From contig NZ_JACDUR010000002.1 in NCBI RefSeq assembly GCF_013761175.1, forward strand, positions 502,816-566,815: DNA of 64,000 bases, read 5' to 3'. The DNA comes from Nonomuraea soli (GTDB lineage: Bacteria; Actinomycetota; Actinomycetes; Streptosporangiales; Streptosporangiaceae). The notes under the pieces are model-generated. The model did not search any database. It was given only the letters and a program-made list of their open reading frames with translations, and was not told the DNA's origin. Position numbers and translations under genes: made by a program. Positions 25,080 through 33,506 of this stretch are shown here, piece after piece. The stretch's first letter is position 1. Every line of letters starts with the position of its first letter.

Positions 25080-26645
25080 TCACCCGGATGTCGGCCTCAC
25101 GTCCTGAGCGGCCTCACCCGGGTACGGCACGCGGACGGTGAACGTCGAGCCCGTCACCTCGACCGTGCCCTTCAGCCTGCGTACGGCGGAGCCCACCAGA
25201 GCCAGCCCCAGGCCCCGTCCGTCACCCTTGGTGGTCCAGCCCTTGGAGAAGGCGTCGGGATGCGTCAGCCCCGGACCGTCGTCGGAGACCTGGACGAGCA
25301 GCTCGCCGTCGCGTGCCCGCACCAGCACCCCCGCCTGCCCGCGCGCCGCCTCGATGGCGTTGTCGATCAGGTTGCCCAGGACGGTGACCAGGTCGCGGAT
25401 GCCGGGAAGGGTGTCGGGCAGGTGGCTGGCCTCGTCGATCGACAACTCCACGCCGCGTTCGGCCGCCGCGGCGCTCTTGCCGAGCAGCAGCGCGGCCAGG
25501 ACGGGCTCGCGCACCGACGCCATGACGCGGTCGGCCAGCTCCTGGGCGGCCTTGAGCTCCGCCGTACCGAACGCGACGGCCTGCTCGGGGCGGCCCAGCT
25601 CGACGAGGGTGATGACGGTGTGCAGGCGGTTGGCCGACTCGTGGGCGGCGGCGCGCAGGGAGTCGGCGAAGCCGCGCTCGGCGTCGAGCTGGCCGGCCAG
25701 GGCCTGCAGCTCGGTGTGGTCGCGCAGGGTGACGACGGTGCCGAGGCGGCTGGGGGCGGCGCTGACGGCGAGCACCCGGTCGCCGACCAGGTGGATCTCG
25801 TCAGTGGCGCCCTGCGTGTCGGTTCCCGGCACCCCTGGCGTCCCCGGCTTCCCCGTTGGTCGCGGCCAGGGCAGGCCCAGCTCCGCCACCGCGCGGCCCT
25901 CGGCGTCGGGTGGCAGGCCGAGCAGGGTGCGGGCGGCGTCGTTGCACAGGATGAGCGTGCCGTCGTCGCCCACCAGGAGCAGCCCCTCGCGGACGGTGTG
26001 CAGGATCGCGTCGTGGTGGTCGTGGATGCGGGCCAGCTCCACCGGCCCGAGCCCGTGGGTCTGGCGGCGCAGCCTGGCCCCCACCAGCCACGAGCCGCCC
26101 GCGCCCGCACCGAGGCCCGCGGCGGCGATCAGGGCCGTCCACGGCGCCTGCGCCAGGAGCCTGGCGGAGATGCGTTCGACGGTGATGCCCGCGCTGACCA
26201 GGGCGACCACCCGCCGTTCGGCGAAGACGGGGACCACGGCCCGCATGGACAGTCCCAGCGTGCCGGTGTAGGTCTCGGTGAAGCTCCTGCCCGCCACCGC
26301 CTCCTCGATGTGGCCGAGGAAGGGTTTGCCGATCTGCGCCGGATTGGGATGGGTGTAGCGCAGCCCCGAGGTGTCCATGATGGTGATGAAGTCGACGCCG
26401 GTCTCCACCTGCACCCGCCGGGCGTAGGGCTGCAGGGTGACGGAGGGATCGCCGGTCGACAGCGCCTGCACCACGTCGGGGGAGACGGCCACGCTCTCGG
26501 CCACCGCCAGGGCGGTGGCCTCGGCCTCGTCGGTCAGCAGGTCGTGCGCCTGGACCAGGGCGAGTACGGCCCCGCCGGTCACCGTGACCACCACCACGAC
26601 CAGTTGCAGGGCCAGCATCTGCGCGGCGAGGCTCCACCTTCTCAT
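25080..26645 (-). CDS. CitA/DcuS-type sensor histidine kinase
   Basis: 521 residues from the ATG at 26645. A membrane helix at about 9-28 precedes an extracytoplasmic sCache-like sensor (about 35-165, with VDFITIMDTSGLRYTHPNP). A second membrane helix follows near 170-190, then a PAS domain (about 220-330). The phosphoacceptor motif is AAAHESANRLHTVITLVELG, the SPOB-like H-box of citrate/C4-dicarboxylate sensors. An HATPase with NLIDNAIEA and DDGPGL completes it. Next door and divergent is a DctA symporter, so an organic acid is the likely signal. The ribosome-binding site AGGAG is unusually far (about 13 bases) from the ATG. Confidence 0.9.
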   Translation of the reverse strand: MRRWSLAAQMLALQLVVVVVTVTGGAVLALVQAHDLLTDEAEATALAVAESVAVSPDVVQALSTGDPSVTLQPYARRVQVETGVDFITIMDTSGLRYTHPNPAQIGKPFLGHIEEAVAGRSFTETYTGTLGLSMRAVVPVFAERRVVALVSAGITVERISARLLAQAPWTALIAAAGLGAGAGGSWLVGARLRRQTHGLGPVELARIHDHHDAILHTVREGLLLVGDDGTLILCNDAARTLLGLPPDAEGRAVAELGLPWPRPTGKPGTPGVPGTDTQGATDEIHLVGDRVLAVSAAPSRLGTVVTLRDHTELQALAGQLDAERGFADSLRAAAHESANRLHTVITLVELGRPEQAVAFGTAELKAAQELADRVMASVREPVLAALLLGKSAAAAERGVELSIDEASHLPDTLPGIRDLVTVLGNLIDNAIEAARGQAGVLVRARDGELLVQVSDDGPGLTHPDAFSKGWTTKGDGRGLGLALVGSAVRRLKGTVEVTGSTFTVRVPYPGEAAQDVRPTSG

Positions 26646-26749
26646 AACGACCCGGTCTCTCCTGTGAACGAAACGTACGCAATGGTGACCTGCGTCACTC
26701 GGGAACGCACCATCTGGGGACATCGTCAAGAGCCCAGGGAGCATCCCCC

Positions 26750-28078
26750 ATGCGTGATCGCACGCGTTATCTCTACCTGGCCGTGATAATCGCGGTCCTG
26801 GCCGGCATCGTGGTCGGTTTCGTCTGGCCCGAGGCCGGCAAGGAACTGAAGCCCCTCGGCACCGGTTTCGTCAACTTGATCAAGATGATGATCAGCCCGA
26901 TCATCTTCTGCACGATCGTGCTGGGCGTCGGCTCGGTCTCCAAGGCGGCCAAGGTCGGCCGCGTGGGCGGACTGGCGCTCGGCTACTTCCTGGCCATGTC
27001 GACCGTCGCCCTGGTGATCGGCCTGGCCGTCGGCAACCTGCTCGACCCGGGCGCCGGGCTGCAGCTCACCGACGCGGCCAAGCAGGCCGCGATGGCCGAG
27101 GCGGCCAAGGGCGGCGAGAGCGACACGGTCACCTTCCTGCTCGGGATCATCCCCACCACCCTGGTGTCGGCCTTCACGCAAGGGCAGGTGCTGCAGACCC
27201 TGCTCGTCGCCCTGCTCGTGGGCTTCGCCCTGCAGGCGATGGGCTCGCGAGGCACGCCGGTACTCAACGGCCTGCAGCACATCCAGCGGCTGGTCTTCCG
27301 CATCCTGGCGATGATCATGTGGCTGGCGCCCGTCGGCGCGTTCGGCGCCATCGCCGCGGTGGTGGGCTCGACGGGCATCAAGGCGCTGCAGTCGCTGGCC
27401 GTCATCATGCTCGGCTTCTACGTGACCTGCCTGCTGTTCGTCGCCGTGGTGCTCGGGCCGCTGCTGTGGTTCGTCACGCGGGTCAACCTCTGGTCGCTGC
27501 TGCGCTACCTCGGCCGGGAGTTCCTGCTGATCCTGTCGACCTCCTCCTCGGAGTCGGCCCTGCCCCGCCTGATCGCCAAGATGGAGCACCTGGGCGTCAG
27601 CCGCCCCGTCGTCGGCATCACGGTGCCGACCGGCTACTCCTTCAACCTCGACGGCACCGCCATCTACCTGACCATGGCGACGCTCTTCGTCGCCTCGGCG
27701 ACCGGCGCCCCGCTGTCGATCGGGGAGCAGATCTCGCTGCTCGTCTTCATGATCATCGCGTCGAAGGGCGCGGCGGGCGTCACCGGGGCGGGCCTGGCCA
27801 CCCTGGCGGGAGGCCTGCAGTCGCACCGCCCCGACCTCGTCGAGGGCGTCGGCCTCATCGTGGGCATCGACCGCTTCATGTCCGAGGCCCGCGCGCTGAC
27901 GAACTTCGCCGGCAACGCGGTCGCCACCGTGCTCGTCGGACACTGGACGGGCGGGTTCGACAAGGAGCGGGCCGCGCTGGTGCTGGGCGGCGGCGACCCG
28001 TTCGACGAGGCGACGCTGCTCGACGAGCACGACGACGGGGAGCCCGCCCAGGAGGAGAAGGCGCTCCAGCACGCCTGA
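26750..28078 (+). CDS. dctA: C4-dicarboxylate:cation symporter, DctA/DAACS family
   Basis: 442 residues, a typical DAACS protein. It has the serine-rich re-entrant loop LSTSSSESALPRLIAKM, the VPTGYSFNLDGTAIY segment, the GAAGVTGAGLATLAGGL loop, and DRFMSEARALTNFAGNAVATVLV at the C terminus, all diagnostic of DctA. Substrates are expected to be succinate, fumarate, malate or related acids. AGGGAG precedes the ATG by about 8 bases. It is divergent from the sensor kinase, with a 104-base shared promoter region in which I see no strong dyad. Confidence 0.92.
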   Translation: MRDRTRYLYLAVIIAVLAGIVVGFVWPEAGKELKPLGTGFVNLIKMMISPIIFCTIVLGVGSVSKAAKVGRVGGLALGYFLAMSTVALVIGLAVGNLLDPGAGLQLTDAAKQAAMAEAAKGGESDTVTFLLGIIPTTLVSAFTQGQVLQTLLVALLVGFALQAMGSRGTPVLNGLQHIQRLVFRILAMIMWLAPVGAFGAIAAVVGSTGIKALQSLAVIMLGFYVTCLLFVAVVLGPLLWFVTRVNLWSLLRYLGREFLLILSTSSSESALPRLIAKMEHLGVSRPVVGITVPTGYSFNLDGTAIYLTMATLFVASATGAPLSIGEQISLLVFMIIASKGAAGVTGAGLATLAGGLQSHRPDLVEGVGLIVGIDRFMSEARALTNFAGNAVATVLVGHWTGGFDKERAALVLGGGDPFDEATLLDEHDDGEPAQEEKALQHA

Positions 28079-28110
28079 TCCGGCACGCATGATGCGGCCC
28101 ACGACGTCGT

Positions 28111-28143
28111 GGCGGCGGGCGAGCCTCCCTCTCGCCCGCCGCC
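28111..28143. terminator. strong bidirectional terminator hairpin
   Basis: GGCGGCGGGCGAG, loop CCTCCCT, then CTCGCCCGCCGCC: a perfect 13-bp stem in the 72-base gap between dctA and the convergent NmrA-like gene. Confidence 0.8.
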
Positions 28144-28150
28144 CGGCACG

Positions 28151-29002
28151 TCAGCGCCCCCGGGCGAAGGCGGCGAGCGTCATCGGGGCACGCTCGCCGT
28201 ACCGCTCGATGGTGTCGGTGACGAAGTACAGCGGATGCCGCCCGGTGCCGATGAAGCGGAACAGCGCCCACAGATGCGTCAGGTGCTCCACGGCGTAGGC
28301 GTCGCGGTAGATCTCCATCGCCCGCCGCTCCCACTCCTGCGGCGGCACGTCGACGTACGGCACGCCGAGCGCGTCGGCCGCCTCGCCGACGCTCGCCATC
28401 TGGCCGGTCACCAGGCAGACGGGATCGACGGGACCGGGTTCGAGCAGCACGCCCGCGCCCACCCTGGCCACGTCCTCGGCGGCCACGAGCGGCACCAGCG
28501 TGTCGCGCCCGCCCAGGGGCATCGCCAGCTCCGTGTCGCCGGAGGCGGCGGCGATCACCGCGAGGTTCTCGAAGAACACCGCCGCCCGCAGGTGCACCGC
28601 TCCCACGCCGGCCCAGTCGAAGACCTGCTCCGACAGCCAGTGGCGGCGCATGCGCGGCGTGCCCGCCTCGGGGGAGGCGTCGAGCTGGGAGACCTCGACG
28701 ACCCGCTCCACCCCCGCCTCGCGGGCGGCGGCGGCGAACACCGCCGTGGCGTCGAGCAGCCCGGCGGTCACCGGGTAGGTGAAGTAGGCGCGGGTGACGC
28801 CGCGCATCGCCGGCCGTACCGAGGTGATCTCGCGCAGGTCTCCGACGACGACCTCGGCGCCGAGCTTGCGCAGCTGTCCGGCCCGGTGGTCGTCGGCGCG
28901 TACGAAGGCGCGCACCTGCTCGCCCCGCTGGAGCAGCAGCTCGACGACCTGCCGTCCGGTCCCGCCCTGTGGCCCTCCGGCCGCTCCGGTCACGAGGATC
29001 AT
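28151..29002 (-). CDS. NmrA-like NAD(P)-binding protein
   Basis: 283 residues. The cofactor loop is MILVTGAAGGPQGGTGRQV, longer than the usual GATGxxG. VRADDHRAGQLRKLGAEVVVGDL and the substrate region VVEVSQLDASPEAG are typical of NmrA/YtfG quinone oxidoreductase-like proteins. There is no YxxxK pair, so it may be a sensor or an atypical reductase. It follows the saccharopine-dehydrogenase-like gene by 34 bases and is probably co-transcribed. Confidence 0.85.
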   Translation of the reverse strand: MILVTGAAGGPQGGTGRQVVELLLQRGEQVRAFVRADDHRAGQLRKLGAEVVVGDLREITSVRPAMRGVTRAYFTYPVTAGLLDATAVFAAAAREAGVERVVEVSQLDASPEAGTPRMRRHWLSEQVFDWAGVGAVHLRAAVFFENLAVIAAASGDTELAMPLGGRDTLVPLVAAEDVARVGAGVLLEPGPVDPVCLVTGQMASVGEAADALGVPYVDVPPQEWERRAMEIYRDAYAVEHLTHLWALFRFIGTGRHPLYFVTDTIERYGERAPMTLAAFARGR

Positions 29003-29036
29003 GGGCGTGTCCTTCCCCGGTGGCCGGCCGTGGGGA

Positions 29037-30059
29037 TCATGAGCGGGTCCTTCCCGAGTAGGAGAGCAGGCCGAGCCGTTCGAGGTCGCGCAGGAACTCC
29101 TCGGCGGGGAAGGCCTCGGCGGGGCCGTACACGCCGGGCTCGTGCGGCGCGTCGGCCAGCCGTACGGCGGCCTCCACCGAGGCGACGGCGCTCAGCCGCC
29201 ACAGGTCGCGCCCGCTCACCTGGCCGGCGGAGCCGCCGGCGGCGGTGACCACCTGGGCGGCCACGATGAAGCGCGAGCCCGCCCGCGCCGCCGCGTCGGC
29301 GTGCTCGCTGGTGAAGACCCCCTCCTGCTCGAAGGTGGCGGCGGTGAGCTGGGCCTCGACCCGTGCGGTCCGCACGTGCCTGGGGACGGTGACCACCTCG
29401 GAGAAGGGCACCGGGGCGATCATCGTGCGCGGTCCGAGCGGCGGCGGGAAGGGGAAGACGGCGTTGCGCGGCTCGACGTAGCCGACGTGCCGGGCACCCG
29501 CGTCGTAGGTGATCCTGCGCGTGTCGGCGAACAGCAGTTCGGCGGTGCGCTTGGCGCCGGTGGTCAGCAGCCAGTCGCTGACGGCGTAGCCGAGCACGAC
29601 CCGCTCGATGTCCTCCGACCCCGCGGCGGTGGCGCCCGCCAGCAGGTCGCCGATGCCGCCGTAGAAGCTCATGGCGGTGATCATCGTGACGCCCGCCCGG
29701 CGGGCGGGTTCCTGCATCTCGTCGAAGAGCCAGGCCGTGTGGTGTTGTTCGAGCGCGTGGTCGACGTAGTGGCAGCCGCCCTCCACGGCCGCCGTGGCCA
29801 GCGGGCGCCCGGTGTGGGTGAACGGGCCCGCGCAGTGGATCAGCACGTCCGCCCGCTCGGCGAGGGCGCGTAACGCGCCGGGGTCGTCGACGGGGGCCTC
29901 GTGCACCGGCGGCCCCCCGAACTCGTCGGACAGCGCCTTCAGCGCGCCGCCGTCACGTCCGGCCAGGACGATGTCGCGGTCGCGGGCTCTGAGCTCCGAC
30001 GCCACAAGGCGTCCGGTGTGCCCCGTGGCGCCGTAGACGGCGATGAGGGGATGGGACAT
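29037..30059 (-). CDS. saccharopine dehydrogenase-like oxidoreductase
   Basis: 340 residues from the ATG at 30059, with GGAGGTG 5 bases upstream. The N terminus is IAVYGATGHTGRLVASEL with an Arg (LAGRDGGAL) that fits NADP. The conserved VLIHCAGPFTHTGRPL and CHYVDHALEQ place it with saccharopine-dehydrogenase-like/trans-acting enoyl reductase proteins. The role is unknown. It is divergent from a TetR gene with an inverted repeat between, which suggests inducible control of this gene and the NmrA-like gene. Confidence 0.84.
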   Translation of the reverse strand: MSHPLIAVYGATGHTGRLVASELRARDRDIVLAGRDGGALKALSDEFGGPPVHEAPVDDPGALRALAERADVLIHCAGPFTHTGRPLATAAVEGGCHYVDHALEQHHTAWLFDEMQEPARRAGVTMITAMSFYGGIGDLLAGATAAGSEDIERVVLGYAVSDWLLTTGAKRTAELLFADTRRITYDAGARHVGYVEPRNAVFPFPPPLGPRTMIAPVPFSEVVTVPRHVRTARVEAQLTAATFEQEGVFTSEHADAAARAGSRFIVAAQVVTAAGGSAGQVSGRDLWRLSAVASVEAAVRLADAPHEPGVYGPAEAFPAEEFLRDLERLGLLSYSGRTRS

Positions 30060-30085
30060 CTCGCACCTCCATGATTCATACTGTC

Positions 30086-30117
30086 GGTACGTATCTGCCC
30101 TATCGAAGTTACGTACC
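30086..30117. promoter_or_regulatory. probable TetR operator
   Basis: GGTACGTA (30086-30093) and TACGTACC (30110-30117) form an inverted repeat with perfect 8-bp arms and a 16-base spacer. It lies between the divergent oxidoreductase (start 30059) and TetR (start 30149) genes. Confidence 0.7.
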
Positions 30118-30148
30118 CCGAGTATGTAAGTCAATGGAGTTTCGAACA

Positions 30149-30745
30149 ATGATTCGGCGAACCCAGGCTGAACGCACCGACGAGACCACGACCGCGCTGG
30201 TCCGCGCCGCCCGCGCGCTGTTCGGCGCCGCCGGATACGCCGCCACCTCCATCGACGCCGTCGCCGCGGCGGCGGGTGTCACCAAGGGCGCCGCCTACCA
30301 CCACTTCGGCGGCAAGGCGCCGCTGCTGCGCGCCGCCTTCGAGGCCGAGCTGGGCGAGGTCTCGGCCAAGCTGGTCGGCATCGCCGCCTCGGGCGCCGAC
30401 CAGGGGAGCGCGCTGCGGCTGGGCGCCCGCACCTTCCTGCAGCACTGCCTCGACCCCGGCTTCGCGCGGATCGTGATGGTCGACGCGCCCGCCGTCCTGG
30501 GCTGGGAGGTCGTGCGCGCCGCCGAGCACCACCACCTGCTGAGCGTCATCGAGGCCGGGTTCGTGATGGCCACCGGTGACGAGCGGCTGGCCGCGACCAG
30601 GGCCAGGCTGGTCTTCGGCGCGCTCTGCGAGGCGGGCATGATGCTGGCGCGCTCGGCCGACCCCGCCGCCGACCTGCCGCTGCTGACCGCCGAGACCGAC
30701 CGGCTGGTGGAGGCGCTCAAGGCCGCGCCGGGAGATCGTGATTGA
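30149..30745 (+). CDS. TetR-family repressor
   Basis: 198 residues from the ATG at 30149; another in-frame ATG at 30134 has a poorer ribosome-binding site. The DNA-binding part is ALFGAAGYAATSIDAVAAAAGVTKGAAYHHFGGKAPLLRAAF, a standard TetR helix-turn-helix. The C-terminal ligand domain is helical. It probably represses the divergent oxidoreductase genes through the 30086-30117 dyad. Confidence 0.9.
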   Translation: MIRRTQAERTDETTTALVRAARALFGAAGYAATSIDAVAAAAGVTKGAAYHHFGGKAPLLRAAFEAELGEVSAKLVGIAASGADQGSALRLGARTFLQHCLDPGFARIVMVDAPAVLGWEVVRAAEHHHLLSVIEAGFVMATGDERLAATRARLVFGALCEAGMMLARSADPAADLPLLTAETDRLVEALKAAPGDRD

Positions 30746-30778
30746 ATCGTCGGTCCGTAGCGAAATGAGGGGGTTCCG

Positions 30779-31531
30779 GTGATCGAGCGGAATGTGATCT
30801 TCGGGGAGGCGGTCGAGCAGTACGAGTCGGCGCGCGCCGGATACCCGGACCAGCTGATCTCCGACGTGCTGGCCTACGCGGGACCGGGACCGGTCCTGGA
30901 GGTGGGCGCGGGCTCGGGCAAGGCCAGCGTGGGCTTCGCCGCCCGCGGCGTCGACCTGACCTGCGTCGAGCCCGACCCCCGCATGGCCGAGGTGCTCCGT
31001 GGCCACTGCCCCCGGGCGCGGATCGTCGTGGGCGTCTTCGAGGACTTCGAGCCCGACCGCGCCTTCCAGCTGCTCTACTGCGCCCAGGCCTGGCACTGGG
31101 TCGACCCCGAGCGGCGCTCGGACCTGGCCCACGCCGCCCTGGCGCCCGGCGGCGGGCTGGCGCTGTTCTGGAACATCTACAGCGTGGCCGACCCCGCCGT
31201 GCACCGGGCACTGGCCGAGATCGACGCGCGCAACGGCGTCGACGGCTCCAGCCTGCACCGCTACTCCGCCTCCGACCTGGACGACGACTTCTTCGCCCGT
31301 GACCACGGGCTGGCGCAGGACCGGCGCTTCACCGACCTGGAGGAGCGCCGCTACCGTCGCTCCGAGTGGTATCCGGCCGAGCGCTACCTGGACCTCATCC
31401 GCTCCATCTCGGCCTACCGCATCCTGCCCGCCGGGCAGCGTGAAGCCCTGCTGGGCGACATGGCCGGCGTCATCGGCGACGGCCTCGACCTGACCATCCT
31501 GACCGACCTGGCCCTGGCGCGCCGGGCGTGA
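30779..31531 (+). CDS. class I SAM-dependent methyltransferase
   Basis: 250 residues from a GTG with GAGGGGG upstream. The SAM motif is VLEVGAGSGKASVGFA, then DLTCVEPDPRMAEVL, and LLYCAQAWHWVDPERR, typical of the Methyltransf_11/25 small-molecule group. Residues after 130 carry WYPAERYLDLIRSISAYRILP, common to trans-aconitate-methyltransferase-like proteins. The stop overlaps the next start (GTGA). The substrate is unknown. Confidence 0.87.
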   Translation: MIERNVIFGEAVEQYESARAGYPDQLISDVLAYAGPGPVLEVGAGSGKASVGFAARGVDLTCVEPDPRMAEVLRGHCPRARIVVGVFEDFEPDRAFQLLYCAQAWHWVDPERRSDLAHAALAPGGGLALFWNIYSVADPAVHRALAEIDARNGVDGSSLHRYSASDLDDDFFARDHGLAQDRRFTDLEERRYRRSEWYPAERYLDLIRSISAYRILPAGQREALLGDMAGVIGDGLDLTILTDLALARRA

Positions 31532-32103
31532 GCGTGGAGGAGATCGACGGCGTCGAGGTCATCGCCTTCGCCAGCGGGCAGGAGTTCGAGTCCTGGCTGG
31601 AGGCCAACCACGCCACCTCGGCCGGGGTATGGCTGAAGGTCGCCAAGAAGGGCAGCGGCCTGCCGACCGTCTCGACGGACGAGCAGGTCGACATCGGGCT
31701 GTGCTGGGGGTGGATCTCCGGGCAGCGGCGCTCCCACTCCGACACCCACTACCTGCAGAAGTACGTGCCCCGGCGGCCGCGCAGCCTGTGGTCGCGCGTC
31801 AACGTCGACAAGGTCGAGCAGCTGACGGCCGAGGGGCGCATGCGCGAGCCCGGCCTGGCCGAGGTGCGCGCCGCCCAGGCCGACGGGCGGTGGGAGGCGG
31901 CCTACGCGTCGCAGAAGAACGTCACGGTGCCGCCCGACCTGGCCGCGGAGCTGGAGCGGCGCCCGGCGGCCCGCGCGGCCTTCGAGGCGCTCGACAGGAC
32001 GGGGCGTTACCAGGTGATCCTGCCGCTGCTGCAGGCACGCACGCAGGCCGGCCGTACGGCCCGCCTGGACAAGGCGATCACCCGGCTCGAACAGGGAGGC
32101 TGA
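31528..32103 (+). CDS. YdeI/OmpD-associated-like protein
   Basis: 191 residues. It has the YdeI-family pattern: FESWLEANHATSAGVWLKVAKKGSG, DEQVDIGLCWGWISGQ, YLQKYVPRRPRSLWSRVNVDKVEQL, and a helical C terminus rich in Ala/Arg (PPDLAAELERRPAARAAFEAL). Members are linked to stress and antimicrobial-peptide tolerance, but the biochemistry is unclear. It is coupled to the methyltransferase by a GTGA overlap. Confidence 0.85.
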   Translation: MSVEEIDGVEVIAFASGQEFESWLEANHATSAGVWLKVAKKGSGLPTVSTDEQVDIGLCWGWISGQRRSHSDTHYLQKYVPRRPRSLWSRVNVDKVEQLTAEGRMREPGLAEVRAAQADGRWEAAYASQKNVTVPPDLAAELERRPAARAAFEALDRTGRYQVILPLLQARTQAGRTARLDKAITRLEQGG

Positions 32104-32128
32104 CCGAGCACCTCCGGAGCACTCGGCC

Positions 32129-33448
32129 CTACTCCGGCTCGGCGAGGGGCAGGCGCAGGGTGAACCGGGCGTCGCGGTCGACGGTGAGGGCGCCGCGATG
32201 GGCGAGCGCGACCTCGCGGGCGATGGCCAGGCCGAGGCCGGTCCCGCCCTCGTCGCGGCTGCGCGCGGAGTCGAGGCGCGTGAAGCGCTCGAAGATGCGC
32301 TCACGGTCGGCCTCGGGGATCGGTGGCCCGTCGTTCTCGACGGTCAGCACGGCCTCGGCGTCCGACGCCGACAGCGTGATGTCGATGCGGCTCAGCGCGT
32401 GCCGCTCGGCGTTGTCGAGAAGGTTGGCCAGCAGCCGGTCCAGCTGCAGGCGCACCCCGTTGACCACGATGCCGTCGCCGAGCTCCGCCGTGATCGGCAC
32501 CCCGCCGGAGCGGTCGGAGAGCGCCTTGCGGACCAGTATGCCCAGGTCGACGGGCTCCTTGGTGACGTCGACGCGCGAGCCGATCCGGGCCAGGAGCAGC
32601 AGGTCGGTGATGATGGCCTCGATGCGGTCGGTGTCGCGCAGGGCGCCCTCGACCAGCTCCCCGACGTCGGTGTCGTCGGGGTAGAGCTGGGCGCTCTCCA
32701 GCTGGGCGCGCAGTCCCGCGATGGGGGTGCGCAGCTCGTGGGAGGCGTCGTGGGCGAACTGCCGCTGCTGCTCGGCCGATCGTTCGAGGCGGCCGAGGGT
32801 GCCGTTGATGGAGCGGGCGAGCTGGGCGACCTCGTCCTGGGTCATGGGCTCGGTGACCCGGCGGCTGAGGTCGGTGGCGTTGACCTCGTCGAGCTGGGCG
32901 CGGATGCGGGCGACGGGGCGCAGCGCGCGCCCGGCCATGAGCCAGGTGATCCACGAGATCAGCGCCACGAGCAGCAGCATCTGCGCGGTGATGATGGCTT
33001 CGAGCATCCAGGTGGACAGGATCACGGGGGACCGCTGGGCGGCGTAGACCACGGCCGATTCTGGGCGGGTGGACTCGCGGATGGCGGTCACGTGCAGGCA
33101 CCCGGTGGCCAGGCACGAGGTGGTGTTGAGTATGCGGTTGTCAGCGGTGGGCCAGGCCGTGCTGAGCCGGGGCAGGCCGAGGGCGGCGGGGCTGGCGGCG
33201 ACGACGTCGCCCGACGCGGTGACGATCTGGGCGAAGTAGGCGTCGGTGGGGAAGGAGACGCGTCCTTCCCGGTGCTGGGCGGTGATCTGGGCGGCGGTGT
33301 TGCGGGTCTCGGTCCAGGTCAGGGTCTCGACGAAGCCGCGCGCGGCGACCACTCCGCCGATCCCGACGGGGAGCAGCACGAACGCCGCGACGGCCGCCGC
33401 TATGAGCGTGACCCGTCCGCGGAGGGTTCGTGCCCATATTCGCGCCAC
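32129..33448 (-). CDS. HAMP-containing sensor histidine kinase (orphan)
   Basis: 439 residues from a GTG. The first membrane helix is at about 10-35, the extracytoplasmic sensor at about 36-145, and a second helix near 147-170. A HAMP segment follows (RALRPVARIRAQLDEV). The H-box is FAHDASHELRTPIAGLR, the N-box LLANLLDNAERHA, then ENDGPPI and GTGLGLAIAREV. No response regulator gene adjoins it, which is unusual for the HPK1-type family, so its partner must be elsewhere. A short dyad at 32104-32126 separates it from the convergent YdeI gene. Confidence 0.92.
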   Translation of the reverse strand: MARIWARTLRGRVTLIAAAVAAFVLLPVGIGGVVAARGFVETLTWTETRNTAAQITAQHREGRVSFPTDAYFAQIVTASGDVVAASPAALGLPRLSTAWPTADNRILNTTSCLATGCLHVTAIRESTRPESAVVYAAQRSPVILSTWMLEAIITAQMLLLVALISWITWLMAGRALRPVARIRAQLDEVNATDLSRRVTEPMTQDEVAQLARSINGTLGRLERSAEQQRQFAHDASHELRTPIAGLRAQLESAQLYPDDTDVGELVEGALRDTDRIEAIITDLLLLARIGSRVDVTKEPVDLGILVRKALSDRSGGVPITAELGDGIVVNGVRLQLDRLLANLLDNAERHALSRIDITLSASDAEAVLTVENDGPPIPEADRERIFERFTRLDSARSRDEGGTGLGLAIAREVALAHRGALTVDRDARFTLRLPLAEPE

Positions 33449-33506
33449 GTTCTTGAGGCTACCGGCGGGTACATGGCTGTCATATCGGTCAAAAGGAAAG
33501 TCTGGG

